This document shows, one piece after another, positions 1 through 12,848 of a stretch of DNA of 64,000 nt. A program made the position numbers and the translations under genes. The DNA is from Anarhynchus alexandrinus (Eukaryota > Chordata > Aves > Charadriiformes > Charadriidae), in contig VUYV01000004.1 of the NCBI GenBank assembly GCA_008711295.1, positions 6,844,577 to 6,908,576 of the forward strand, read 5' to 3'. Each line of letters starts with the position of its first letter. Position 1 is the stretch's first letter. Under the pieces are notes generated by a model, which was not told the origin of the DNA, searched no databases, and saw only the letters and a program-made list of their open reading frames with translations.

Positions 1-146
1 GTGGAGTCCCCTTCTCTGGAGATTTTCAAGACCCGCCTGGATGCAGTCCTGAGTAATGTGCTCTAGGCAATCCTGCTTTGGCAGGGGAGTTGGACTAGAT
101 GATCTCTAGAGGTCCCTTCCAACTCTGAAAATTCCGTGATTCCATA
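1..146 (+). mobile_element. CR1 LINE, 3' end only, cut by the window edge
   Basis: The frame reads VESPSLEIFKTRLDAVLSNVL and then stops. This matches the end of the younger CR1 at 52.5 kb ([23 protein letters not shown]). After the stop comes the conserved CR1 3' region, with GTTGGACTAGATGATC near 89-104 and CCCTTCCAACTCT after it. It ends in two imperfect copies of the ATTCYRTG tail at about 131-145. Only the last 21 or so codons and the 3' UTR lie in the window; how far the copy extends to the left cannot be seen. Differences from the younger copy suggest moderate age. There is no coding role in this fragment. Confidence 0.93.
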
Positions 147-3100
147 ATATTACTGGTAGCACATCCCTTTCCCCAGGCACAAGGAATTTGAGGATTTCAG
201 GCCATTGCTCTGGCTCCTGCTTTCACCAGCCCATCAACCCAGACAGATGTCTTGCTGTGGGTGCTGGGACCATGCAGACTGTCTCTGCTGGAGCTCAAGG
301 CTGCTGGAGCAGGCAGCCACTGCAGTCAGAGCCTGCCAGGCACAGAGACCAGCCAGCTGTGTGGCCAGCCCTGCCCACAGGTGTGACGTGCCCTGTGCCC
401 TGTGTGCTCCTGCCTTCAGAGTCCTGGCTAGAGACCTGGCACCCCTTAACAGGCATCTCACGGAAAGGAAGGGGCAGGGACTTCACCAAACGCCGGGAAG
501 CCCTTACAATAGGCTTTGTAATCCCTGCACAAGCCCTGCTAAAGGCCATGGTGTGTTACTAAACTAAGCATAATGAAGCAGAGCAGAGTGGAGCAAGGCT
601 CAGCATTCCCACTCCTGCCTCTGCAATGCCTCAAACAAGTTCAACACATGTGCCCAGGGTCGCTTGGCACATTTAAATCCTGTTGCTAGTTGCATCTCAC
701 GCAAGCAACAGTGATGATGTTTAGTCACCTTGGGAAAGCTGTTTGGCATTGAAAGGGATCCAGGATAATCCTGGCTGAGGTTTTTGTGTAATTTATTTAT
801 TGTATTTTTAGGTTTTGTTGTATAAAATAACACTGCACCATTTCTAGCTCTTCTCTGTGGCATCTTAGTTAATTCATGTTCTTCATACTCATCAATTCCA
901 TTTCCCCCTTTTTAGTTGAAATGCCAGCCTGGCACCAGTCAGGAATCCACATTCCAATGGATTTATTAAGTTTCTTGTGATTCTCTGAAAGAATATTTTT
1001 AATGGGAAAGGGTGATCGAGTCTAACTTGTTCTCACACACATGGCTGATACATGAGGAACATCCTCATTCTTGTCCTACTGGGCTCAGAGACAGGGTTTG
1101 CAAAAGAGATGTGACGGAGCACAGTCAGACTCCCCAGAGACGAAAAGCAGTACAGCTGTTTCCTTCCTCCTGGCTTTTGCTGGAGAAAACCTGGCCCCGG
1201 TGAAGCCAGTAGTGGGACCCCTGTCACCTGAGGAAGGCGCATGTGTAAGGGGACCCATAACACACCCGGAGTCCGAGCTGTGCTGGGTGCTTGCTTTGCG
1301 GGGGCCCCGGCTGCCACTGGCCCTCTGGAGACGAGGGCTCTCCTCCTCCGCCATTCACGGCTTGCTGCGGTCTGTGGGTGCTTCCAGTGGGCCATGGCCT
1401 GGGAAACACTGCCATCCCTGCAAGCAGCACAAACTGACTGGTGCTGAAGGGTGGTTCAGTTTCGAGAACCGTCGATGCAGTGGCTAATCTTTTCCTTGCC
1501 AGCACAACCCGGCTCACGCCTTCCTCTGCGGAATTAGCACAAGGACAGATTAAAGAAAGCCAATTTCCTTTCTCATCAAATCAATTCCTTCTGGGGCAAA
1601 CAAAGCCACGAGCGCAGCGCTCTTGTCCTCCCGTGATCTTGTGGTTTGCTCTGGCTGGAAGAGGCAGCTTTGGAAAACCCGAGCCCATTTCCTGCTCTGC
1701 GTGCTGCAGTGTATATCCTCGCCTCAGCCCTGGAAATGCTTTGATGGATATTATTAGGCCCGGAAAGCATTTGGAGCTCCTTTCTTCCGTACGAGCCGAC
1801 CAAACTGCTATGGGATGAAAGAGGGGCAAATTGGAAGGGTCTGTGGATGCTGTGGGCAGGCTGCCTCGCTTAGGGAGCCCAGTTTGCACTGCTGCCTGTG
1901 ATAGAGAGCAGAGTAAAGCAGCCACTGGGTCCCGGTTGCTGCCAGGCCCCAGGGAGGGGGACATCTCTTTCATACCCTCCTGTCAAGAGGCAGAGCTTTG
2001 GTGGGGTTGGCCACTGCCAAGATCTCCCCCTCCACTCATCTTGGCAGTGCTGCTGGGGCTCACTGGATCCCTGGCTGGCTTGCAGGCTCCTGGCCATGCC
2101 CGTGTCCTGGTGCAAAGGCTGGGAGTGAAAAATGAACTGTGATATTTCTCTGGCTGGCGCCCAGGTGCTTTGATAGTGGAACCGAGACAAAGGATTTCAC
2201 CCCTTGGTTTTCACCACTGCACTGTTACATTATTCTGCCCTATAATTGGTTTTACCCAGCAACTTTGAGATACACTAGCAAAGGCTGTGGGCACAGGAGT
2301 GGATTTCCCAGGGGAAGCCATTGTCTCAGAGGGAAAAGGCTGTGCTGTTTTGTCCTCAGGAGGTTTGCCCCTGGGTTTGCTTGTCCACCAAGGCAGCTCT
2401 TGTCAGCCTGCTGCCAGCCTCTGCTCTCAGTGTTGCTGGGTAGGCAGAGACGGTGAGGCTGGAGAGTCAAAGCGCACCACCAAACCAATGCCCGCTAAGC
2501 CTGACCCCTCCCGGTTGCATCCAGCCCCATGCAAGGCACCTTGGCCCCTCCTTAAATTCATATATACCAGGTCCAGCAGATCCCATTCCCTTCCCCAGCC
2601 TACCCTCATAAAATTCTACAAGTGAGGGGAACCACCTTTTGGTCCTCTTACATTGGCCATTGCCCACTCCGGGTCTGCACACCCTGCCCTTGCTCAGCCC
2701 TCCAGCCACCGGGAGCGGGACCCTCACCACTTTGAATGGGAAAGTGGCTGAAAAGCAAAGCCAAGCAAAACCTTCATTTTGCAAGGGACTGGAGTGCTGA
2801 TTGGTGTTTTGCCACTAACACAGTCAAGAAATGACAGTGCGGAAATCTTGGGGAGTGAACAGCACTTGTGGTTATTGGTGAAATCCCATATTAGTAGAAA
2901 GGTCTGGTAAATGGAAGCAGGAGTCGCTCTGACTACAGCATCTGTTGGATGTGGAGAGTGGTTATGACTCTCTCCAAATACAATGCACATGTACTGGGGA
3001 AAATGACTGCTACAATAACAGGAATAAATCTTAATAGAGACTTGGGTGATAACAGACACCATAGGGGAGTTATCAAAATGAAAAACATATGGCAGTGTCT

Positions 3101-6100
3101 CTGCCAGACCTGCATGGAAACGCCTCGGAAGGACTAGCAGACCTTGTACCTGAAAATGGAAAAAGGTCAGGGGAGACAGTGACAGGGGAACAGGGCTGAG
3201 GGAACAAAATAAATCCCATCATCGTGCCCTGCTGAGAAGCTAGAGCAGTGCAGGCTGGGTATCAGTGTCCTGCTGTCTGTCTCCCTTCAGCATGAGTCTG
3301 GGTCTAAAAGCAGCCAGGTTTGACTGACTCTTACCCACTTCTCTCAGCTTTGGCAAGGCAAAAGGCTGCAAGTCAGCCTGGACAGGGGCCATTTTTGACT
3401 GTATTCAAACAAGACCTGGACCTGGATTGTTTATTAGCACTTTCTCTGCCTTTTTGCAGCAAGCAGGGGCAAGGCTGGCAGAGAAGTAATAGTGGAGGAG
3501 CAAACTCAGGGCCCAGGGAGGTTCAGGCACAGCCCTGACTGCGAGGGCAGGATGGATTTGTTTTCCTGCAGTTATAGGAGCTAAAAACTGAGCCCAGACT
3601 TCATGGTATGGCAAAGAACAAGCAAACGGGAAGCTCGGCTGGAACTGACAGTTTCTTGGCAGGAAGCAGAGAGAGACGGGACAGAGCAAAGTTAAATGAA
3701 ATCGCACCTTCTCCCAAGCACTTAAATATCTTCAGCAGAGGAGAAACCACAGATTACCCAGACTACAGAGACCCAGCTTTGCTTTGCTCTCCTCGAAAGC
3801 AGCCTGGTGGGTGACAGATAAACACGAGTGCAGTGGATACATCACAGGTCGGCACGAGATGAGGGTATAGTTTGTCCCTTGGGTTTGCAGGAAGGGAGCA
3901 GGAGGTGTGAAGAGCATTCCTAGGATCTCCAGCAAGGGGATCAGCCTCTGCTGATCAGACTCCAGACTTTGGGGTCAGGAGCAGGATATGCTGATTGGTA
4001 ACCTGGGAGGTTCCCCACCACCACGGGGACCAGCCATTGCTTCTTGATTCTGTTCAAAGCCTGGTCCCACACCAAAACCTGACTGTACCGACCCTCGCGG
4101 CTGTACAATACTGGGGCAAAGTCCAGGGGCAGAGGGAGAGTCTTGAGCAGGGACCGTCACCTCCTCCTTCACTCTCAGAGGTGACTGTGCAGGCTACCAT
4201 CATCCAATCCAGGGCCAACTTGACAACTGGGGATTAAATAGTGGAAAATTCAAAAGACAGCTGAGGAAGGGGCTTATATTAGTCAGACACTCATCACACT
4301 AGCGTTAGATGACCAGGGATACCAGCAATAAATAGAGATGTTGTTACGGTAATGGCAACAAAGCTGGAGGGAGGGGGGACCACAGAGCAGACCCTAAGAG
4401 CTTAATGCCTCTAAGTGGTCAGGGACTTTGCCCCTGGCTGTCATTATTTTAATTGCATCCTAAATATGCAGCTTCTGTTTGGAGCAGGTGTCTGAGGACA
4501 CAGGATGGATCAACTCTGGTGCCAGCCAAGACTGTGCTGAAGAGAGAGCTGGGTGTGATCTTGGCTACACCGATCATCCACAGTGATAGAATACAGGGTT
4601 AATAACCCCAGCCGACTTGTTCGCTTACAGTAAAAAATCATCCCTGTCCAGGGGATCAGCAAGGAGGAGCCTGAAGCTTTGAGCTGGTCTATTCCAGCAG
4701 AAGAGGGGCAGATCCTGCCCTTGCTTCCCTAGGCTGGTTAGTCACTCATGCCCATGGCTGGGATAGTCACTGTGACGAGACTCTGTCCCAGGGACAGGCA
4801 GGGACCATCTGACCCCAGACGGGCTGCATATGCCTGGTTTTGGCTCAAGCTAATATACATTAGGAAAAATAATTTGGAGATCAAACAGCATCTTTACACC
4901 AGCCCCAACCAGAAGGTTTGCTTTATCGGGTGTTTAGTCACAATAAACTAGCCAATAAAGTAGTAATAAATGGTCACCAAAAATTATTTCAGAGTCCATA
5001 AAACAAGAATGGAGTTTAACGAGGAGAAATGAATTGTTAAGACTCCTCCTCTTCCCTGTCCTATAAAACATGTTGGGTTTTACGGGCGATGGGTGAGTGC
5101 AAAGCTCCCCTGATCTTGCAGGACAGGCAGTGTGACCATTGCTGCCTTTTGCCATGAGCGAGGTGACAACCCCAAAGCCCCGTCATCAGCACAGCCCCAA
5201 TTCCCACTTCTGCTGCTGGCTGGGGACCCCTCCACGAGGCCGTGGGGTCCCCATGGCTGCAGGATGGGGCCCATGCCCTGTGTCTCCCTCCGTTGGTGAC
5301 GGGGAGCGCTGTGGTGATGCAGCCTTTCCCTGCAGCAGTCACAGTGCCGTTGGGAGCCAGACAGTAAAACTGCGGGGCGCTGAGCTGAGCTCTTGCACTG
5401 AGCAAACAAGCCTTTTTAAAGGTTTAGAGGACCACCTTCATGCACAGAATGACCCCCCATGTTTAAACCAAACAATCTTGACCTCTCTATGAGTTTTAAC
5501 CACATAAAAGCTCACCTCTTGGACTCTCCATTAGGTTTTATGATGTGCTTCCATATTTAAATGGACATGACTCACACCAGGGTTTCTGCTGTGCATGTGA
5601 AGGAAAGAAGAGATGAATGCCAGATGTTACGTATGAGTTACTTCAGGGGAAAAAAAATGGAGACAAAAGGAAATTAAAATGTTGGGCTGGGCTGCCACAG
5701 CTCCCCCTGCTCAGGTGAGCATCAGCCTGGTATTTGAATTGGCTTTACAAATACAGCCTCCTCAGCCTGGCCACACTTCTGGCTGCCCTGCAAGATGCAG
5801 CCCCTCTCCCCCCTTCCCCCAGCTTGCCCTCCTCGCAGCGGGGACTTCAATTTTCTGTCAAAAGTCTTCTGTCCAAACCTGGCAGCTGTCAGCACCTCCC
5901 TGTTTATTTGTGGAGCAGGAGAGGGCAGGAGGGGAAGTGGAGAGGGGGCGGAGGGCAGCCCCACTTTGGGGAGATGCGTTCCCTCACCCAGGAAACCCTG
6001 GGTAAGGCAGGCGGGACGGCTGTGTGATGCAGGGGAGCTGCACAGGCAGAGTGGTGTGGGTTCCAGGGTGCAGGCTCTGATTACTGCAACTGGAAAAGCA

Positions 6101-8839
6101 CCTGACAAGCTGCCAGCCATCCCCACCGGCTTATGGCTGCTTTTATCCAGGCTCTAGTGGCATGGGGAGGTAGGAAGGGCTCAGCAGCAGACCACCTTGC
6201 AGCCTTGTTTCTGCCTGTCCTGTTACCCTCTGAAAGGATCATCTGTGCCTGCACAGACCCCCTGGATGTCATCTGCTCCCCACAGGTTTATCTGGCGCAT
6301 AACTCACATTCCCACCTCAAGAGGACAATGGCAGAGCCTTCAGCCAGGCAAGCATGAAATCCCCAGGCTCATGCCACAGGTTAGTACTCTGCGTTCGGTG
6401 CTGTACACACACAGAGCATGAAGCACAGACATGCCTACGCTGAAGTCACAGGCACCAGGTCCTGCTCTCAGAGCCAACATGAGAGCACAGGGGGTGAAGA
6501 AACTCTTGGTGCCACCCACAGTGAAAGAAAGACCACTCCAACCATTGCATCTTTTCCAGCATGGGTACATACAACCTTGAAAACCTAACCAGCTATATCC
6601 CTTCTTGGGAGTCTCCTCCTGGGAGGCCCTGATGCTCCACGTGGCCTCTCCTCCCCGCAGCTGGCCAGGGGACCAGCACATCGACATGAAAGGGGTCCTG
6701 CTGCTCCCAACCGGGGCGGGCTGTCCCGCTGCAGACAGATGAGGCTGAAACTCCACACTAAGCATGTGTAAGGACATTAAGCTGTTGGAACTAAAGGATA
6801 ATTTGAAAAGTATTTTTCTTAATACTGGCATTAGGTTTCCCCAGCTTTGCAGTTGGTAAAGAGAAAAAGAATGTCCTTACTAAGGGAAAGCAAGTGAAAG
6901 CTGAACCGGAGAGGAATTAGGGGGTGGTGGATGCTCGGAGCCGGGTCCCCTTGCTTGGCTCAGGGCTCTGATCACGCTTGGGGCAAGAAGGCCTGTTCCC
7001 AGCCCAGACCCTGCTGAAACACCCTAGGGGTCACTGGCTTTCCCTTGCTGGCAAACTGCAGCATGGCGAGAGGGAACCAATGTGGCCACACACAATCTCC
7101 CATGAGCAAGAGCATCCGTGCAGCATCCTGCCTGCACTGAGGGTAGGGCTGCACTCCCGTCGGGGCCCTGGAAACATTCAGGTTAGGCAAAACCTCTGTT
7201 TTTCCAGAAATTATGAGCTGAAAGATTTTTCATCTTCATATCACACAGAAAGTCCCCTTGGGTACCTGCTGAGCTCTGCAACTTCTTTATACAGCTGCTG
7301 AGTGAGCTGATCATGTATAGAGAGCACAAAACTCTGCAACTTTTATTTCCCTTCACATTTTTAGACCTCTGAGCTGGGTAAATCAGTGCAGAGTCAGTGA
7401 GATCAGTAGATCTGCAGTTACAGCTGCTGCAAGTGGCACCTGGTGAGTTATGTTAGTTCTCAGCACTATCCCGTTCCCCGACCCCACAGGGACGGCAGCC
7501 CTTCCTGATGCTCTGGGGCTGGCGAGTCATGACCCTACAGTGCAGCCTCTCCTCTGCTTCTCTGCATTCCCACCTCTGCCTCTGCAAAGGTCCTGGGGTG
7601 ATGGGCTCTGTGCCTGCCTCTGCTTCCTCTCCCTGCCTCTGTCACCACAGGCCAGGGCAGCGGGTGGGATGTGGGGCCTGACGCTGCACCCCAAGATCCC
7701 GAGTGCAGGAAGCTGATAAGTTGGCAGCTCGGGGAGCGCAGGGAGGCATGGTGCTGGCCGCGGGGCATCAGAAGAGCCCACGTCCCTCATAGAGGAATTC
7801 CTGTGCCCTTGCAAAATGCCCGTGTGAACGGAGGCAGGAAAATTAGCTGCAATATGGCTTTTTGTGATCGCAGAGAAATTGCGAAAGGAAGGAAAATAAA
7901 AAAGGTTCCTTTTTCCTCTTGCTCCCCTTCCCCACGATGCTGGAAAGGCTCAGGAAGTGCCCAGCCATCAGGAACAATGTGAAAAAAACCCAGTACCATT
8001 TTCCCTGGTGAACCTGGCAGGATCCCAAACAGGGACTATAACACCCGGCAGGAGTGGGGCTCCCTCGTGCCCCTCGTGGGGAAATGAGGGCTGGGCTCCC
8101 TCCTTTCATTTTCCTCCTCTTCCTTTGCTGAGCCCTGCTGCCATGTCCCCAGCACGATGAGGAGGGATATCTCACCCTGCCTGGGCACACTGGGAGCATG
8201 TGCAGCAGCAAGGGCTGGCAGGGGTTCCCTAATGAGCTCCCCGTCTCTGGCCTGAGTGGGAAGCAGCGGCTTGCAGAAGGATACATGCTGGGTCACTTCA
8301 TCAGCCTCTTTAACTTCCCATCTCACCCCAAAAATGCCTTTTGATTGAGCGTCAAGGCTGCCCAAAAGCTGTCTCACCCTGAGCCACTCATGTTGATTCA
8401 GAACATGTCCCCAGGACAGTTCATCAAATTTTGCAAGAGCTGCAACCACAAGAGTGTCTTGGCAGAACCAAATTTACCCAAAGCCCCATTCCTTCCCTGC
8501 TTGCCCTGTCCGTCTGGCACATCCGGGTCAAGAGGAAAGGCAGGACCTGCTTCCCAGTGTTGCAACCCTGGTGCATCCCTCACAGTGGGGTGAGGAGAGG
8601 TCTGCAGACAGGCCAAGCTCCTCCATGATCCCATGTTGGGTGCGGGGAGGGCTCAGGACAGTGAGGAGCATCTGTGCTCCCAGGCAGCACGTTGCCAGGA
8701 GCAGGCAGCATGACATGGCCTCCTCCAGGGCCTCGTGCATCCCCTGGGCCTGTGTGTAAATGCTATGCTTCCCCAAATAGATGCTTTTCTGGGAATGTCC
8801 CATGGCCTCACGGAGGCTCGGCTGGTTGGCATCGGATGA
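147..8839. other. Unique non-coding DNA, comparatively GC-rich
   Basis: No gene or clear transposon was recognised here. Stop-free runs occur on both strands over the same bases (for example 188-567, 1033-1517, 5722-6157, 7527-7814), as expected where TA-containing codons are scarce rather than where one frame is selected. None shows a recognisable domain or paired splice sites. Short AT-rich islands near 1735-1800 and 7840-7900 interrupt the GC-rich background and could be regulatory, but nothing in the bases proves it. Confidence 0.6.
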
Positions 8840-8960
8840 CCAAAACTGTTGCGTGCTCCCATTGTTCCCCAAGGCGGTTATTAATAGAGCAACGTAATAA
8901 TAGGGGATATTTATAAAACACCTCCGTGCCTGGGAATCCAGAGCAATCTGCAAACCTATG
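8840..8960. promoter_or_regulatory. Possible enhancer-like block (SOX-like and AT-rich sites)
   Basis: An AT-rich island sits in GC-rich surroundings. It carries CCCATTGTTCC at about 8858-8868 (reverse complement GGAACAATGGG, a SOX-type core), TTATTAAT at about 8878-8885, and GGGATATTTATAAAA at about 8904-8918. Such clustering is common in vertebrate conserved non-coding elements, but motif presence alone is weak evidence. The block is overlapped by a 203-codon minus-strand frame (8528-9139) that has no recognisable domain. Confidence 0.2.
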
Positions 8961-11900
8961 CAGGTCCATCTGTCAGCTCCGAGCTGCTCTGGTGATCTCC
9001 ACAAAGGGAAAATGAACCCTATAACCCACTGAATGGTATGAGAAATGCGTGGTCTGGAGGGGCCACTGCAAAGGTCCGGTGCAAGGCGTGAGCACCAGCA
9101 CTGTGGTCCTGCAAGGGTGCAGGGGCAGGGACACCCCATCCCCAGCCACCTCCCTGCAGCAGAGCAAAACAGGGGTCATAAATGCTCTTCCCTTGGTCCA
9201 AGCTGCAGCCTGGTGCTTGGAGGAAAGAGAGATGCCACTAAAGAAATCAAAGCTGGCATGGTCTGTGACAGTGTGACCATGCCCAGGCTCCCCAGGACTG
9301 TCCATGGGGTCAGGGTGCAGCTGGTGAGGGAGGCTGCACCAGTGCCATTGACTTTCATGCAGAGTTTGGTTAGAAGGACCTGTCTGCTGCACTCCCGTGA
9401 CATCTGGGCTGCAGGAACCAGGACCAAACTCCGGGGACAGGTTGAGGATTTGCGATTAAATAGCCAAGTTTCACACTTGCAGCAAGTTCTGCAAATCTCC
9501 CAGCCCTGAACAAAGACGCACCAAAAATGCACACTCTTACTTAGCTTTATAGATTGAAAAGTAAAATGAGGTGCAGAATTCAGCTAGAGCAAAGCCAACT
9601 CCTCTGTGCTTTACAGGCTGGGGCCCGTCGCAGTGCCTGGGAGCTGCAAGACAGGTGTCCGGGCATCAGACTCAGCCAGGATGGGGACTGGGTGGAGAGG
9701 CGCACAGATAGCCTTGCTGTTGGGCTGTACCACCAGGATCATAAAACCTCAACAAATCCAGTCCTCCCCCCAGACTCGCTTGAGGAATTAGAGAAATGAG
9801 GCCATTTATGTCTTCACACGGGCGACTGAGCCTGGCAATGACCTTTGGTCACTTTGGAGCAGGGCTGGATTTGAAATGTGAACCAGAGACCAGGAGGTGA
9901 AAACCTCCATATCCCATTACAAATCCCCAGGGATGCCCAAGGCTTGTCAAGTCACAGTGCTTTGCTGCTTATTTATTACTATTTGTCTATGATTGTAGCC
10001 ATTGCCAGGGCTCGCGTTACTGTTCGGGCATTGGTCAGCTGCCGAGTGGCCTCCGGGGCCAGCCAGTCTCCCATTGAGGCCCAAGGCTGGGACCCTGGGG
10101 CTGGGGTGGCTGTGGTGTTGCTCCTTGCTGCTGGGAAAACACATTGGTCCTTCCCTGGCAGCAAGGAGGAGCATCACGGTGGGTGACACGGTCCCCAAGT
10201 TGGTGACAACTGTGAGGAAAAGAATTCACCCTTTATGATAATGAAGTATACAGCCCTACACAGTAAGGGATCCAGGTAAAATATCCCGGAACCATATTAT
10301 AGTGACATTAATTCTACATACTGTATATGCAATAATGTATATTGGCTTATTCACAACCAGACAGCACTTACTGATGGATTATTAACACTCTAAGATAGGA
10401 AAATCCTCTGTCTGGCTTGAGCTTGTCCTCTGAAATAACTGCAGAAGACCTGCATTGATTCAGCAAGTGGTTTGACTCACTTAAGTTTTCTTTTATCCAA
10501 AGATATCTCTAACCCACCAGGTAACTGCAGCTTCATGAGAAAAGCAAGTTGGAGACAGTGTGTACTTCTTTTAAAAAAATATTGTATCTCTCTATAAACA
10601 GAAATTTCCCTTTCATCCCTGCTAAGCCAGCTTCAACCCACTCCTCCCCACTAATCATTTTATCACTACTTCTGTGGTCTAGGAGGTATTAGATCATTTT
10701 GCAGAACAGGGGTTAAGGCAAGCCCCTGGGTGGTCAGGGGCAGTCTCCCCAGAGTGGCTTTGCCAGACAGGGGGGGCAGGTTCCCATAGCCGAACAATGG
10801 GGTTTGCGAGAAGATGTTTTATAGAAGAAGTTTTAGCACCCCTGTGTGGCATCACTCTGCTATGTGAGAGCCGAGCAGCACACGGAAAATCTGCCTGAAG
10901 CTTCGGGGAGTCCATAGCAGCCTGTGTCTGCTGATGGAAATGTAAGTCTACCGGGAGGCTGAGCCCAAGCGATTTCCCCATTAACAGCTCAGCCTCTGAG
11001 GAAAGCCACAAACCCACCTCACGGCGGGGACAGACACCGCAGGGCTCTCTGAGGTGGGGTTTCTTAGAGGTACAGCAAGATCTCTTGAAACAGGAGAGAA
11101 AACAGTGTGCAGAGAGCATGCAGTGATTAACTCACATAGATCCATGTGTCTGGCTGTGACATTAAATGCTTTACAGCAGAAATGATGAAAATTAAATTGC
11201 TTATGATGTGGGACAGCTGATGGAGGTTACTGAAGATGTCAAGAGTCAGTGAGGCTGCATTGATTTCCACACAGACACAGGGGGTCTACTTGTTATACAT
11301 GATAGGTTATTTCCCAACGAGACTGTGGTGATTTAGGAGATGAAGTCCCATTTTCAAAGGTGAGAAAGTACTTACCTGCATGTTTGCTGAGTACCCACAG
11401 GTTTGCCATCTGAAGGTATCCAGACACTGGTTAGTGATAGAGAGAGAGAATGCAGACCAGTAAAGATGAATAAATCAGAGCAATATTGGTCCTGACGTCC
11501 TGATTGGTTTATTAGTTTCACTAGGCACTAGGTTAAATAGGAACCCTTATACATCTGCAGATGTGATGCAGGCTGCCAAAATGTTTGCACTCTGCAAAAT
11601 GCCATCCTGAGTCTCACTGACTCTCAGTGGAATTTATATTGTTAAGTCAGTTCTGGAAATGCCAGCCAAGAAGTGTGCATTTCTTCAGGGTCCAGCTGAA
11701 GCACATTACCTCCAGGTGCAGGTAAAAGTGTGAAAAGCAGCTCCACCAGCTCAGCTGATGGTAGGTAACTTGTGTGTTGACGGTGCCAGATCCCATGTCT
11801 ATTATCAGTCTTTTGCTACTGGGAAGCTCCTTTCCCTGTGAGGCTGTCCTGCTTGGTGCTGCAGCACATCTTTTAAACAGTCCCATCACTTCTGAGCAGC

Positions 11901-12721
11901 TCTCCACGTCCCTGCTACCAACAGAAAGAGCCTGGGGAGGGTGAAATAGTGTTGAGTGTCTGCTGCTCAACACACCAAATATACTCTGAGGATTGTTCAT
12001 CAAGAATAAAAGTACAGAAAGAGAAATACGGGACCATAAGAAAGTGCAACACAAGTCTAGTGCTGAATAATGGAAATTCCAAAGAATAGGGCTCGCTGGT
12101 GGCTCTTCACGCACAAAGTTAATCCAATAAAGTGAATTGTCCAGTGCAACCTTTCCAGTACAGCAGCCAATATATGGAATAGGATTAACTTTGGGCTCAG
12201 AGCAAGTAAACACAACCTTTGTATCCAATGTTGAATTATTCTGCTTCAGTGCACTATTGGAGTCTGAATTTCTTATTTTCTGTTTGCTTTCTTTAGCAGA
12301 AGCATATTGTGATCAACCTGAAATGACAACCTTAGTGAACACACAACAGAAACTTTCAGGTTTCACTGAAACACAAGTTAGTTAAGTATAAATAATGATT
12401 ATGCTGTTTATGATCCTAAAACTATAGATTGACTTCTAGTTAAAATTACATATCTGTTCCAAGTGTTTGTTTTTGTTACTTGTGTCAGGAGTAGAGTCCA
12501 AAATACCTACGACTACATAACAGCTTTGGGAATATCACATTTGCAGCCCAGTGGCTGGGTTGTGCTGTGGTGATTTTAGACTTTTGAAAACATCGACAAA
12601 GAATAAATTGGCTAAGTATAAAAAAAATTAATGTAAAATCTCCTTGAATCTATCAAAGCATGCAGCCATTGCAAAATAATCCGCAGAAACCGTGCTTTTC
12701 TTGGTGTTGCTGTGCTCACAG
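8961..12721. other. Unique non-coding DNA
   Basis: No repeat family or exon was recognised. From about 10.2 to 10.7 kb and 11.1 to 12.6 kb the sequence is clearly more AT-rich than its left neighbour. The longest frame is 193 codons on the minus strand (11647-12228); it is discussed as a finding because its length alone is within chance for a window of this size. Confidence 0.6.
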
Positions 12722-12848
12722 CACTTCCATTTCAACACCAGGTTTTAGTGATTTCCACCTTATTTCACGCTCTGACAAACCTACAAGAGTTTTGTCTGGT
12801 CTGAGGCAAAGCGCTGTGCTGTGCCAGAAGAGGCAAGCAGCTCTGAAG
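12722..12848 (+). other. Candidate internal exon, 127 nt, unidentified product
   Basis: A pyrimidine-containing stretch ending CTGTGCTCACAG (AG at 12720-12721) is followed by an open frame. The frame runs to CTGAAG|GTGAGT, a strong donor starting at 12849. Read from 12723 it encodes 42 residues beginning TSISTPGFSDFHLISRSD and ending QKRQAALK. The surrounding frame is open from 12660 to 12938, so the open state is not limited to the putative exon. I recognise no family, see no partner exons, and cannot tell a coding exon from a lncRNA exon or chance. The frame call depends entirely on the two splice-like sites. Confidence 0.15.

Noticed and set aside
188..567. Two overlapping plus-strand frames of over 120 codons just after the CR1 end
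   Set aside because: Two plus frames and two minus frames are open over the same bases, so none is singled out; no domain.
1005..1035. GGGTGATCGAGTCTAAC resembling a CR1 3' word
   Set aside because: Only about 15 bases match and the expected flanking CR1 words are missing.
6340..6831. 163-codon minus-strand frame
   Set aside because: No domain and no conserved-looking segment; consistent with chance in this composition.
8528..9139. 203-codon minus-strand frame
   Set aside because: No recognisable domain, low-complexity and cysteine-rich text, and length within chance for GC-rich sequence.
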